Assembly (NCBI GenBank): GCA_965153455.1
Contig: OZ234493.1
Coordinates: 4,030,001 to 4,094,000, forward strand
Direction: 5' to 3'
Source: Sphagnum compactum
Taxonomy: Eukaryota > Bryophyta > Sphagnopsida > Sphagnales
DNA length: 64,000 nucleotides
The notes below the pieces were generated by a model. The model did no database searches. It saw nothing but the letters and a program-made list of their open reading frames with translations, and was not told the origin of the DNA. This document shows, piece after piece, positions 45,770-59,334 of this stretch (its first letter is position 1; each line of letters opens with the position of its first letter). Made by a program: the position numbers and the translations under genes.

Positions 45770-46340
45770 AATTCTCACATATTAGAGTTTTCCATGAAGT
45801 TGGGCAAACATAAAGCTTCTAGTGACATGTTTTCCCAATTGAAGGGCCGTCATCATAGACACAACTCTTAAAAAAACAAAGGGCTTTGACAAGGGCCAAA
45901 ACACGTTTTTGCTCCTCAACTTGTTATGAAACTAGTTTCACGCCAAGTTGCACTCTACTTGTCGCAAAACTTCAAGGAGCATGTGAAGGTCGTGCACAAA
46001 GATCTTCTTCTCTTCTTTTGTTTTGTTTGGAGCTCTCAATTTTTTGCTTGAGATGGTAGGCAACACAAGTGCAAGGAGAACACTCTATAGAAAAGCTTGA
46101 GAAGTGTGCAAGAACAATGAAGTTTAGAGAGGAGTATGTAAAAGGAGCAAAGGGGAAAAAAAGTTGTGCAAACGAATGATTTCAAAAGAAACTTGGTAGC
46201 AAGTCAATTTGTAAAAACCTTTTGATGCAACTCGTTTTTTCAAGTGAGGTCTTTCCCTAGTTAAATATATGGTTTTAATAGCCTACAAAACTCAAGAGGA
46301 CGATGTCTTTTATGATTGTTTCAACCCAATTATCACCTTT
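45770..46340. other. Intergenic DNA
   Basis: No gene or known repeat was recognised. Confidence 0.35.
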
Positions 46341-46344
46341 TTTT

Positions 46345-46620
46345 GACAAGTTAGGGTCGAGTTTAATGCACATTTGGCACATCCTTTATGCCCTCGGTAG
46401 GGTTATGTAGGTATTTTATTGATGCACATTTTCCCTGGTGAGTTCTCATCCTCATTTGGCAACTTTGTAAAGACTAACTTTAATTTTATATGCATGTAAT
46501 TGATTTCGAAAAGTTAGGGTCAAGTCTACTACACATTTGGCACATCCTTTGTTACCTTGGGAAGTTTTATAGGTATTTTATTGATGCACATTTGCCCTTG
46601 TGAAGTATGATCTTCGTGCT
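46345..46620. repeat. Tandem duplication of about 163 bp
   Basis: 'agttagggtc' followed by 'cacatttggcacatccttt' and 'aggtattttattgatgcaca' occurs at about 46348-46440 and again at 46512-46600, an offset of about 163 bp, with moderate divergence. Confidence 0.75.
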
Positions 46621-46810
46621 CAAACCTTAAACCTTAAATCTCGCATTTTAAAGTCTATGTCCAGATTAAAGCTTTTAAAATTTAAACTTTAAGCTTTAAA
46701 TTTTAAATTTAAACCCTAAATATAAACTTTAAAACTTATATGCAAACGCTAAAACCTTAAATTTCATATTTAAAACCTTAAATCCAAACCTTAAAGCCCA
46801 CAACCCATAG
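46620..46810. repeat. Degenerate telomere-like AAACCTTAA tract
   Basis: Variants of AAACCTTAAA and AAACCCTAAA run for about 180 bp. This resembles the patch at 19885-20000. It is probably simple-sequence expansion or a decayed interstitial telomere repeat. Confidence 0.5.
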
Positions 46811-49130
46811 ATTGTAGCCCATAGCTTCTAGTCACTAACATAGCCCCTAGTGGTTAAAATTGTTGGAATCAATTTTGGGATTTCATGTTGGGTTTTCCTT
46901 TTTAGTCCCTTTTTGAAGACTTTGCTAATGATAACCAAGATGAGTTGATGAGCCAAACCAAAGTCCAAAATGAGGCCCAATAGGCCACCAGTTTAAGGAA
47001 GACTCTATTATGTTATGAATGTTTGGGTTTGGATCTCAATTGTCATGTAATTTACAAATTTTGATTTAAAGAACTTTGATTTTATAACTTTAATTAATTT
47101 TGATTTTGAACATTTTATATTTCCCCATGTATTATAATTTTTTATATTTTTTCTTTAATGAAAATAATTAAATTAAAATTACACAATTATTAAATAGAAT
47201 GAAATGCATTACAATGGAATAGAACTTTGAATTAAATGGAATATAAATCACTAGCATGCCTTTTATTTACTTTTGGAACTTTGAAATATGAATTTTAATG
47301 TTTTGTCTTAAATTATAAGATAATAGGTCTTTTATGTGGGTGCATTTGAAGATTGTTTATTTTTATCCATAAGGTCCAAACTACTTCTAGCATAAAGTGT
47401 AAGGTAATGCCCAAGGAGCATAAATGAACACCCATCATTTTGAAGGCATTGCCATATGTAAAACATTAGTAAAATCATTTTCTTCATTTTTTCCCATTAT
47501 CCCCAACGGGAACCCATTGGATATCATGAGAAAAAAAGAAAAAAAATGAGACATTTCATTTCGCAAAATGTTTCATTGTTTGAAAATAATTTTTTCTTGA
47601 TAACATTACCCCATTAAATACATTGAAAATGTTTTGTTGGTGCTTTACAATGTTGTTGTAGCACAAGTATGAAAGATATTGGAAATGTTGTCATATTTTG
47701 ATTGTGGGTCTAGCAAACTATTGAAATTAGGGTTTGAAAGTTGTCTAATTAGTTGCAATGTGTAATGGAAGGCACCGAAGGGCCTTTTCCAAATACAAAG
47801 GCCATAGTTGAGTGCATGCCCCTTAAATATCAAGTGTGCCTATTTTTGGAAACTTTATTATAGGGCATGAAGGCTTTATTACTTAACAATAGTCTTTTAT
47901 AGCAAATTGTATTGAAAGGTTTATATCAATACCTTGTGACAAATTTTTAAAGGTCACGATCATATGTGAAACCTTAATTAAACTTGTTAGTTGCTTATGT
48001 TTCATTGTGCATGATGTGTGTACCATTACTCCCATTGGGGATTTGGAACAATTGGAGTTTGTGTTTAAAAAACAAATGTTTAAGGTGTGTTGTAAACAAC
48101 TTTTAAAACAAAGTTATTAAAATTTTAATATCTTAGGGTTTAATTGAAACTTATGATAATAATTGACACTTGATTTGTTGGCACCCTACATATTCATTGC
48201 ATTTTGAACTTGAATAAATTATGGCTATATGGGTAAACCAACTTCATGATATTTTTCAAAGACACAATTGGTTTTAATTTATTGATGTGATATGCATAAA
48301 ATCTTATGACCCAATTTGTCATGTAATTATAAATTATAAATCTTCCAGTAACTATTTTCAAATTTTTTTTAGTCACACAAATCACGATCACTTAAAACAT
48401 GTGTCTGCAAGCAAGACCAACATGTTTCCAATGCCTTGTTGAAAGTGAACTAGCACATTGATACTTTCACAACCTTCTTGAGTGAGGTCTATCAATGCCT
48501 ACATTTTAACTTGAAAAAGTTAAATTTATATTCAAAGACTTTGATTTAATCTTATGACACGGGGCAACTTTATGTTAAGATAGGTCATGTTTGTTTATTT
48601 GTTATTTGTTTGATGTGATCATGTGGTTCAAATTTGTCCTTTAATTTTTAATTTTTGTTGTGTGGAGGAAAACAAAAAAAATGTGCCACCCAAAAACCCA
48701 ATAATTTGACACATTATTGTAATTGTTATCAATTCAATAAATGAATTAATATTGATATTATTAATTTAGATTTAAATAAAGCTAATTTTACTTACCCATT
48801 TGTTACTAAATTATAAAAAATGTTTGATTGAAAATTGCCCAACACTAAATTTAACCATAGTACCGATGCAAGTGTTAATTTATCCAAAGTATTTGCAATT
48901 ATAACCACAAGCTTACATTTAAAACTAATACAAGAAAATGGGGAAATCACTACTACAAAAATGGGGTGTAGATCATTGACTTAAACCACTATGGGACCTT
49001 TAAAATGAAATAGACTTACTACAATTTAATGATTTCACTTTGATTAAAGTTATTTCACCATGGGATCATTATGTAAACTTCATGTTTCAATATTAATTAA
49101 CATAATTCACTATTATAATTTGATATGGTA
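46811..49130. other. AT-rich gene-free stretch
   Basis: Open frames are short and Leu/Ile/Lys-rich by composition. No domain, RNA gene or clear repeat was found. Confidence 0.4.
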
Positions 49131-49139
49131 AAAAAAATC

Positions 49140-50450
49140 ATTTTTATGTTGTTGTTTTAAATATCGTAAGTTATTTTAACCTAGATTTTATGTTATTTTA
49201 GTTTACCCTGGTTCTTTTAATTGATACCCTAAGTTGTTATAAATTATTATACAAATTTTACTTTAATTATATTTAAAATTATTTTATCCTAAGATGTAAT
49301 AATTTAAAATAATCAATAATAGCCTTATTAAAATAATTATAAATAACCCAAAATGGCATATGGTAGAATAACAAATAATAGTTTAAAATAACTTGCAAAA
49401 AAATGATTTTAAATAGCCAAGAAATAATCTAGAATAATAAAAAATAACCTACAATATAATAGTTAATAATAATTATGATAGAATATCAAAAAATAACATA
49501 CAATAAATAGCCTAGATTAACCAACAATAACCTATAATAAAATATCCAAAAATAACATATGATAAATAATTTAAAATAACCAAAAATAATTTAAGATAAA
49601 ATACGCTAGAATAATTAACAAAAGCTTATGATAGAATGAGTAATAATAACTTAAAATAAAATAGCCAATAATAACCTATGATAGAATAACCAATAATGAC
49701 TTATGGTAAAATGGTTTAAAATAACCAATAATGACTTATGGTAAAATTGCTTAAAATAACCAATAATAGCCTACGATAAAATATCCAAGAATAACATAGA
49801 ATAAAATAATCTAAAATAACCAATAATAGCCTATGATAGAATAACTAACAATAACATATGGTAAAACACTTTTATGCTAACAATAACTTGCAATAAAATA
49901 ACCAACAATAACTTATGAAAGAATAACCAAAAGTAACCTATGGTAAAATAGCTTTAAAATTTTCAAAATAGCCTATGATAAAATAGCCAACAATAGCTTA
50001 TGTAAAATAACCAAAAATAGCCAATGGTAAAATAACTTTAAATAACCAATAACAGTTTATAATAAAAAAACCAATAGTAACATAGCCTAAAATAGCCAAT
50101 AATAACCTATGATGAGATAATGTAAAATAACCAATAATAGTTTACAATATAATAACCATTAATAGCCTATGGTAATATAATTAAAAAAAGGCAATAATAG
50201 CCTAGAATAAAATAGTCACCAATAACATATGGTAATGTAGCCTAAAATGATCAATAATATAATAGTCACCAATAGCATGTGATAATATAACTTAGAATAA
50301 CTAATAATGGTCTATTTTATAATAGTCTAAAATAAACAAGAGTTGTCAAAAATAGCCTATGGTAAAATAATGTAGAATAACCAATAATGGCTTATTATAT
50401 AATAGCTTAAAATAACCTATTGTAGAATAGCCAAAATTTGTTTAAGGTGA
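49140..50450. repeat. Long degenerate AT-rich array with an internal orientation switch
   Basis: From about 49290 to 50450 diverged units of the type 'aataaccaataatagcctat' plus 'gataaaat' repeat dozens of times (period roughly 22-36 bp). The left end (49140-49290) carries the complementary sense ('taagttattttaacc', 'ttattttatcctaag'), so the array turns over near 49300. It has low complexity but a clear dodecamer-like theme. No coding content. Confidence 0.8.
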
Positions 50451-50619
50451 AAAAATGTGTATAATCATATGTGATAACAAAAACTACCATTTATTTTATT
50501 CACATTTGCACCTTAAATTGGTGTGTCTAGGTGGATTAGGTTATTAACTAAGGCTAGATAGTCTAATGAAGGTTCCTAGGTGTTTAGCTTCGGAAAGATG
50601 CAACTATTTTGGTCACAAT

Positions 50620-51010
50620 TGAGGGCAAATGATGTGTTGCCACGTGTCTTAATATTTGATTATTATTATTATTATTATTGTGAAATAATTTAGGATGTCC
50701 AATTCAAATACTTGGATGATACTATATTAAGACACGTGGCCGAATGTAAATATGCCACATGGCATTAAAAATATATTAATATTAGGTTGGTAGGTACCTA
50801 GGTAGGTACATAAATAGGTGCCTACAAACCTAGGCTACATACCAACCTACTTACTCAGGTAAAAAAATAGGTAAGTAGGTTTTACCTTCCTAGGTTAAAT
50901 ACATATTCATATAGGTACGTATTTAGATAGGTAGCTACATAGGTCGACCTAGGTGGGTAGGTCAAACTAGGTACCTACTTAGCTAGGTAGATAAGTAGGT
51001 TGGGAAGGTA
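50620..51010. repeat. MITE-like repeat (family D) with AGGTA tail
   Basis: 'tgttgccacgtgtctta' at 50636 and 'taagacacgtggc' at 50728 form a separated inverted repeat. A long tail of AGGTAGGTACCT variants follows to about 51010, mixing AGGT and ACCT so that it can self-pair. Similar layouts occur at 25.3 and 52.3 kb. Confidence 0.55.
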
Positions 51011-51019
51011 AGTACTTTA

Positions 51020-52100
51020 AAATGTGCATAATTTGTTTTTTTGGTTTTCGGTTGAGCCTTTTGATTAGTTCATCCCATGTGCACAAATTTCTTAATGTGA
51101 AATTGGATGACCACACCCCTTTGTTTATATAATGTTCAAAATAGGAATGAGAACAAACAATATGGGATAAGTTTTGAAGTACCAACTTCTTCACAAACTA
51201 AGTTCTAATTCCAAAACTTTTTTCATTCCTTACTTTTTAGTTTTTAGATTTCTAAACAATACAAGTATTAGATAATTAGATAATCATTTAACTAATAATG
51301 CTTAAATTTACATATATTTAAATTATAAATTATACACTACAAATATTCAATATTCATTATAAATTACTAAAATAAGTAAAAACTTCTTAATATTTAACAA
51401 ACTAACTATCTAGGTACTCATAAGTTATTAATACATAACTCATAAATAATCAGATAATTAAAATATTTTAAAATATTTTATTACTTTTTAAAATCTAATC
51501 GACTAATATATAATATAATTAATATGAAACTAATTTAATGACAATAATTTAAAATTTACATATTTTAAATATTTATGTTAAAATTATAGGTAATGAATTA
51601 ATAATGCTTCGTATCCTGTTCAGAACCAGATCACTTAACTTGACCAAAGTGCCATTTTGGACAAGTCAATTTGGACACATTCCTTTGACCAGGTCTTTTT
51701 GGTTGGTTATTTTGATAGGTTTTTTTATTGGGTTTTTAACTAGATTTTTGAATTACTCAAATGAGATAACAATATATGCACAACAATTAATCAATAATTT
51801 TAAATTATTTAAAACATAATGGCCAAATAATATTTGTCTACCTACATACCTATTTACCTTAATAAATTACCTACCTACTTTAACATATTTAAGCTAATAG
51901 GCTAGCCTAGAGGTTTGGAGTAGTTGACTTTCTTAAATATGTTAGTTAGACACATTCAAATAATTGAAAATGTGAAGATTTGAACCTTTCACCTCCACAC
52001 TAAAACACTAGGAGAAAAAGAAATGTTTTGCAACAAACCTTGTAACTCAATTACAATTATGTCTAAACAACTCATTTTCAACTACTATGCAACTCCATTA
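51020..52100. other. AT-rich gene-free stretch
   Basis: There is only one short frame (51604-51819). At 51965-52020 a 'gatttgaacctttcacctcc' segment looks like the complement of a tRNA-type B box and may be a SINE relic. Confidence 0.35.
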
Positions 52101-52470
52101 CAAATGCACCCATGATGTCATGTTGACATCATTAAATTTTGTCATCTATTTATTAAAATTTGACATGTGGCATTATGAAAATATTTGGACATAAAATTTA
52201 TTTTCTTTTCGAAATATTGATCTCCATCATCCATTATAATTATTAGTGATGATCTATGATGGTGACATGTGGCACAATAAAAATTGCCACATGACATATT
52301 AATTGGAAAAATAAATAAATTTAAATATCTATTTTAGTAGTTACGTAGGTCGTACATAACCATAGGTAGGTAGGTTTTAAAACATACATACTTACATATT
52401 TACCTAAGGCCTATCTACCTACCTAGGTAAGGTAAAAAAAAAAAGGACCTATTTACCTACCTAAATAAAA
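52100..52470. repeat. MITE-like repeat (family D) with ACCT/AGGT tail
   Basis: 'ggtgacatgtggcacaataa' then 'attgccacatgacatatt' at 52260-52303 is a 12-bp inverted repeat around CAATAAAAAT. 'acatgtggcattatg' precedes it at 52161. AGGTAGGTAGG and ACCTACCTAGG tails follow to about 52465. The core matches 25295-25335. Confidence 0.6.
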
Positions 52471-52479
52471 TACACAAAA

Positions 52480-54590
52480 CTAAATGAACTAAAAAATAAC
52501 TATGAAATTTTATTTTTTATTTTATGTTTTGCCTTTTGGTTAAGCTTTTCTGAACTCATCCCAAAATGACACATGTATTTTAATGTGATAACAAAAGAAA
52601 ATAAACATTTTTTATAGTTGGTAACATGGAATTCAAAAACAAAACATATGAACTAAATATTTTACGTTGAAAATTGAGTTGTAATTGAGTTTCAACTATA
52701 GGGTAAATCGATCAATGATCAAACACTTAAGCACTTAGGGCATGCCAGATCCAAGGGGGGAGCTCCATTGTTTATGGTGTCCAAATAAAACTTGAACCCT
52801 TCCTATTAATGCATGTGGCACATTCAAAATTGTTAACAAAAATAGAATTAAAAAAGTTACGGTCCCCCAAAGTAGAGGGGGTCAAGAATTCAAAAAAACA
52901 AACCACCGAATGGTATAAAGGCTAGTTCCTAAACACCCAAAAAATTCCTTATATGTTGTTCTATTGCTATCAAAATTCAAAGATGATTTATAGAACTTCA
53001 GGTGACGTTCTTATAACACTTTAAATCATTTAAAATGAATAATTATTTTTTATAATTAGGTTTGAAAGTAGAAGGGGTCTAAAGAGGAAAAAAATGTTTT
53101 GTAAATTGGAAAGTTTGTTTTTCTTCTTGTTACTTTTTCATCACTCCTTTTCTTTTTCACTTCAAAGATGAATTATAAAGCTTGTGATAGTGCTCCCATA
53201 ACATTTTAAATCATTCAAAATGAAACACATATGATGAAGATATAAATAAATGTTTAATAAGCAAGTGATTAGTGATGGGTTAGTTTACCTTAGAAAGATT
53301 TTCCCACATGCTTTGTGTTTGTTTTCCATTATGTAAGTTATATAATTAAATTAGTGATTATATGATAATTAAATATGTGAAATAATTATTTAATATTTAG
53401 TTATTTAAAACAGTGATTTGAATTATTTGAAAATTTCAGATAATTTATTATTGGATGATTCATTATCTAAATTAATATAATTAGACACTTATCATTTGAA
53501 ATTGTGAAAAAAATTAATAGTTATTTTAATTAATTAATGAACTAATTATATGAATCAAATTTATTTACAAATCATAATAATTAATTAATTACATATGAAA
53601 TAATATTAATATGTAATAAATTATTGAAAGTAACTCATTACTAAATATTAAATATGAATTTGGGTCAAAAAGATGAAGTTATAAATTGGCATATTCATTT
53701 GTTCATTGAATTGAATTTTAAATACAATGTACACATTGTTTTTGTTTCACATTTAAATTAATTGTCCAATTAATTAATTGTTTAATGAATTAAGATAATT
53801 AACAATTTGGTAATTATTGATGAATTAGTAATTATCTTAAATAATCGATTTAATATATTATGAAGTATCCCCAACTTGGATAAATATTAATTTTATAGTA
53901 ATCAGTTTGTTATTTAGTGGTAAATTAATTTTATGAATTAGGTTTATTTATTCATATTAATAGTCAAATTATTGAATTAATAATATTTATAAACCATCAC
54001 ATATGAATAGTCATAACATAATCGAATAATAGTACTTTAATAATGGTGCATTAGTGACCATACTAATTGTATCAATGGGAATCATAGTCAAAAATTGGTT
54101 GAAACTATATCCCATAATGGGTAGTGGAAATGTGGACATGTGGCATGATCGCATGTATGTACATTGTATAATAGTTACAACATAATTGTTGATTTAATGC
54201 CACATTTATAATAGTTCTAAAATAGTTGCCATATGCAACTACAATGTAACTCCTGAAAAATTCAAATATAGTTGACACATATATATGTACGATGTGTATA
54301 AATGATTGTATAAAAACCATTTTCAATTCACTTGCAACTATAATATAACTAACTAATTTTTTGACATGACAATTTATTTATTAATTATACACTTATTTTT
54401 AAAAGGATAGTTGCATAGTAGTTGTAATACCTAAGGGATAGTTGCGTAATAGTTATATATGAATTTTTTTTGAATTTTAGTTACAGGGTTGTATGGTTTC
54501 AATGGAGTCAATTTTTCATAGTGAAAGTCCAAACCTTTAACCATTACACCATTTTTTTCAACAAATGATCATTATTATCATCACATCATT
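52480..54590. other. AT-rich gene-free stretch
   Basis: TTAATTAATTA-rich DNA. At 54515-54550 'ccaaacctttaaccattaca' is the complement of a tRNA-like A/B-box string. No gene. Confidence 0.4.
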
Positions 54591-54599
54591 ATGAACATT

Positions 54600-55280
54600 T
54601 TTTCCTATTTTACCTAGTAATTTTAGATTACCTTGAGCTATTTTAGGATAATTTTAAGCTACTTTAAATTATACTTAACTTATTATAGGTTAGGGTACCC
54701 TATGTTATTCCAATTTGTTTTACCCTAAGTTTTTTTTACGTTAGTTAACCCGAAACTAATTTTAGTTATTCAAGGTTATTTCACCCTAAGACATTTTAAA
54801 TGGTTTTTAAATTATTTTTATCTTAAGCTATTATAAGTCATTCAAAGTTATTTAACATTAAGTTATACATTTTTTATTGTAAATTATTTTAGGTTATTCT
54901 ATGTTATTATACCTTAAATTATTCTAAGTTACTAAATATCGTAAACCATTTTAATATATTTTAAGCTATGTGATATTAAACTATTCTAAATTATTTTATT
55001 TTAAGCTTGTTTTACCCTAGGTAATTTTAGGAAATTTTAGATTATTTTACTTTAGCTTATTATAGCCTAAGCCTATAATAACCTAAGGTAAAACATCATA
55101 AAATAACCTAGGATAACCTATAATAACCTAGAATAATCTAAGTTAAAATAACCTAAGATAACCTAGGAAAGCTTAAAACAAGCTTTAAAAAAAAACTTTA
55201 AATAACTTGGGGTAAAAGATTGTAAAATAACCTAGGGCAAATAATTTACAACATGTTATAATAGTTTAGGCTTTAGGTAA
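54600..55280. repeat. Second AT-rich array with mirrored halves
   Basis: The left half (54610-55040) uses the sense 'taggttattttaccctaag'. The right half (55060-55275) uses the complement, 'aacctaaggtaaaa' and 'aaaataacctaggataacc'. The centre near 55040-55085 reads 'ttattatagcctaag' then 'cctataataacc', a hairpin tip. The unit theme matches the array at 49140-50450. Confidence 0.8.
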
Positions 55281-55289
55281 GTTACCTAG

Positions 55290-58200
55290 GTTTAACAAGG
55301 ATGCTAATTAACCAAATTTGTATGATTAATTTGACCAAGTTTTTGCCATTTAGTATGGCCTATTTGATGAAGCCCTGGATAGCCATCTTCATGAACTTTT
55401 TTTTTAATTTGTCCTTTTTTGACTACATGTACAACATGACACTTGGTCGAAAATGTCATTTTAGTCAAAATAAACAATCAAAAGAAGAATATGTCTTTCA
55501 TGCCATATTGTTTTAATAAAAATGAACATCCCTTTTGTTCAATGTTTTTATTTTGACAAAATTAAACATTATAAAAAGTCACGATTTCTTATAATGTATT
55601 GCAATTTAATTTTTGAATGGAAAACTCTTTAATTCCAATGGGCATTGAAATAAAAGATCATACTGATTTACAAAATACAAATGATAAATTTAACAAACTT
55701 TGGTTATATAGGAATTTCAAATCATGCACATTAGACCACACAAAAAAAATGAATTGTCACAATTAATTAACACTAATGAATCCTATTGGTTGTCCTCATA
55801 ATTACATCTTATGTAGGGAAAGGCACATTTAGACCAATAATAATAAATTATTCCTTGAATTTAAAAACATTTTGATATTCAAATAGTAAAAAACAAAATG
55901 TCAAAGGGTCATGGATTCTTCCATACACAATGTGCATCTACTATGCACCAAGAAATGGTCAAGACCTAAAAAGGTCATATGTGCAACTCATAAGTGCAAC
56001 AAATTGTGGTTTTTTATAAACATCATGATCTATGTGCTCCAATTATATCATGGTTACAACATAATTGAGGATGGTAATATCTAATAATTGTCACAACACC
56101 ACAAAATTACCAAGTTTTCAAGAGAGGCATATTGCCACTTGTTAAAATATTTATAAATTAGTTCCAAAAAAAGTTCTAATTTTTTTTTTTCAAACTTGTT
56201 CGAAAAAACATTGACCTCCAAGTGCATGGTCTACAATCTTTTTAAGGTTCATGTTAGATCATTTAAAAAAGTTGTGGCAAAATAGGCCATTACAGAATAT
56301 GACTCTTATGTGACATTTGAATGTTTTAAAAGTTCATATTTCATTTAAAAAAAGGGCATGCAATGAATTGATCCATTTGAATTGTTAAAGTCAATACCCC
56401 TTATTAGAGAACCTTCACCATAAGAAATAACAAGTACCAATTAAAGGATTGATTTACAATTAATGTAATGAGGGCAATGAAGGCTACGACAATGACCAAT
56501 CAATTTGTTGAAATGAACATCCATAAACACTTCATGGCCTAAGAATTGTGATTCGATAATTTTGTTGATATTGATCCTTTTTCAATACATCCCATCAATT
56601 CACATTTGAAAGCACTAATAGGATGGCCTTTAACACTTTCAATATTTGTTCTTTGAAGGTGAACTTCTCTTTGCAACCTCAATGCTTGGTTTGCATTCAT
56701 TTATGAAACTCACAACAAACAACATTGTATAACCAATGAACACAAACATATTAGCAAGAATCATCAACTTTATCATTTGTTATGATCCCATCTACACTCT
56801 GCTTGCAAAAACCTCATAATTACCCTGAGTACCAATTGTAGCTCCCAATGAGAACATGATTTTTCATGTGCATAGTTACAAAGTGCAGTTAAAACTTAAC
56901 CGCTAAGCAGTACCATGGACTTCAAATCAAATTACATGGAAATGTTGCAAAAATTACATGTGCACTTGAATGAAAAATAAAATCATCACTCTTTTGATAC
57001 AATTAAAGATATACATTAGAACATTCCTTTTTGATAAAGAAGCTTGAAAAATGCATTTTTTCATGTAATTTGAAAAACATATCAATGAGAAGAAAAAGAA
57101 ATACATAGATCAACTATAGAACAAATTTTTTGCATTCATTCTAAATTTATTGGTGATGAGCCACACAATAATATTAACGTTCCATTATTACATAGAAATG
57201 CAAAAAATCAAAATGTGAAGCAAACACTAATGTTTTTGAGACTTCTAACATTTTTTTAAACAAAATTTTGCCACTTGGTGAGAAAGAAGAAAAGGGCTTG
57301 TGAAGGCTCCACATAATTTTTGAAAAAATCCACCGAATTCACTTCTTAGATATTTGTTGTAAGACATTGATTTCTTGTAGTTTCTTATTTGTGATTGAAA
57401 CTTAATCTAGTGTGAATGAGATTTTGATTTTTTTGTGTTTGGAAAGTTTATCCCCATGACGTGGTTTGAGATTCCAAAGCAAACATGAAAAAAATGATAG
57501 TTTTGTGCATTTTGAACTTGGATTCTTGTCATTTGTAAATGGGTTTTCTTGAATTCATGTGCACATTTTCACATGTATGATTTTTTTAGTTTCAATAGTG
57601 CTAGGCATCAATCTTGTAGCACACAACACATTGGGTTTTGAGGAAATGTTTTTGAATTCATTAAATTTAGGAAGAAACCCCAAAGAGGAGGGAGACAACA
57701 ACCTTGTAAAAAATTTAATAAGAATTTAAAAATATAATATCATAAGAAAACATAGATTTAGACAATAGGCAAGTCCGCTTGTCACTTGTCCATAATAAGA
57801 TGTCTAATTTGTTTTCAAATTGCTCATTTGACCTATAGCAAAATTTGGCTAAGTCCTCTTTCAAATGATTACCAATGCACTTTCTTCACAAAATTGAAAA
57901 AAGAAAAACCCTTGCCTTTCACCTGCCTCTCTATTGAAAAAAGTCATTCTCTTATTCACCTCTACTTTCCTATTCATTGGATGGGTTGTTTCCCAAAGTT
58001 CTATTTATTTATTTATTTTCCAATGGGCCATTATGATTGGCACATCACCCAAAAAAAAATTGAAACCTAGGAAGGTCCCCAAAATAACAATTTTTATGTG
58101 AGAATGGGAGTGCTTCCCCTTTGACCCACCTATATGTGAGAAAGTGAGAACTTTTGGGCAGCAAATATGGGATAAAGTGAGGTGCTATTTTTGAGGAACA

Positions 58201-58480
58201 CATTGAGAACTTGAGGAACATAATTGAGAACAAGTTGAGAACATGATAGAACACAAGAATAAAAAAAAGGCCCAAAGGAAAAAAATGAAATGAACCCTCT
58301 TTAGTGTATGTTAATTGGCTGCTGAAGGAAATATTTTTATTCCTATTCCTAGACATGTCCCCCTCCCCCCCCCCTTTTTTGTTTGGCCTTGGTTATTACC
58401 CCTTCTAGAAAGCACGCCATACCTATCCATACATATTTGATTGAGAAAAAAAACAAGTCACAAAATCAAAACCAGTTGTG
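55290..58480. other. AT-rich gene-free stretch
   Basis: Open frames at 55301-55516, 57786-58070 and 58045-58356 (minus) are short and biased. No recognised domain. Confidence 0.4.
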
Positions 58481-58484
58481 AACA

Positions 58485-58812
58485 AGGGGGTGTGTCACAC
58501 TATGGCCTTGCCATTTACATTAAAAAAATCTTAAGGCAAAAGAAGAATTATGGGAAATTTAAATATTTCACCACGCAAAAATATAATCATAAAAAAAAAA
58601 TCCTCTAAAAGAAACCAAAATCCTTCAAGATATCATATTAACTCTATATCTAATCTCAAGTTTCAACACAAGCCAAAATTATCATGTTTCAAAAATCCTC
58701 ATATAAAAATAGACCTACTACCTGGGGGCCGAAATCCCTTAAGCTACTAGACTCTACAATGAATATAAGCACAAATATCGTTACCTTGCTTGGTAGGCAA
58801 GGCCAACAAAGA
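58485..58812 (-). repeat. Dispersed repeat family A, copy 3 (inverted)
   Basis: This is the reverse complement of 4395-4740, from 'tgtgtcacac' through 'ggccttgccatttacatt', 'aagaagaattatggga', 'atctcaagtttcaacac' and 'cctcatataaaaataga' to 'ttggtaggcaaggccaac'. It abuts the reverse-transcriptase fragment that follows. Confidence 0.8.
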
Positions 58813-59072
58813 ATTCTTGTTGGGAAATAAAACCAAAGCAAAGAATTTGTCGCCTATGTTCCCTAGGAGCTGTTGAGGATGAAGAGCACCTGTTGCTAGT
58901 GTGCCCAGCTCACCATGACATTCGTTGCAAGTTTGATCAACAGCTAGGGAAACAGTTGACACCATGCAGCTTACTGCCTGAATTGATGCATTCGACTACT
59001 CAAAAAGCGATAGCTTTGTACTTAGTTTCTTGCCTAGATAACAGGAGTGTTTTGCTCAAATCAACTAGGTAA
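58803..59072 (+). mobile_element. C-terminal fragment of a retroelement reverse transcriptase (zf-RVT type)
   Basis: An open frame without ATG reads PTKNSCWEIKPKQRICRLCS, then GAVEDEEHLLLVCPAHHDIR, and ends LVSCLDNRSVLLKSTR and TAA. C-x2-C followed by E-D-E-E-H-x-L-x-x-C-P is the zinc-binding motif found after the reverse transcriptase domain in many plant non-LTR elements. The upstream polymerase domain is absent, because the frame meets a stop inside the adjoining family A repeat. It is a 5'-truncated relic, the usual state of LINE insertions. Confidence 0.75.
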
Positions 59073-59144
59073 TAGTCGTCAACTGGATCTCTCTGGTCCG
59101 GATATTGACGTTAAATAAAAGATTCAAACATCCGCCAACAGAAG

Positions 59145-59330
59145 AACATGCACAAAACACAAAGCAGGTACACACTTTGCAAATTGAGCAACAACAAACA
59201 AGGCACAAAGAAACAACTCATTGGCACACACACATTAGCCAACTTCTACATGCCCAGAATACAAAAAGTACACACATCCTTCAAATTGAGCCCTAACAAA
59301 CAAGGTGCAAAGAACAACTGACTCATTAGA
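59145..59330. repeat. Tandem duplication of about 100 bp
   Basis: 'acacaaagcaggtacacac' to 'aaattgagcaacaacaaaca' and 'aacaactcattgg' recur with changes from about 59250 ('caaattgagccctaacaaac', 'actgactcattag'). Confidence 0.65.
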
Positions 59331-59334
59331 GTTA

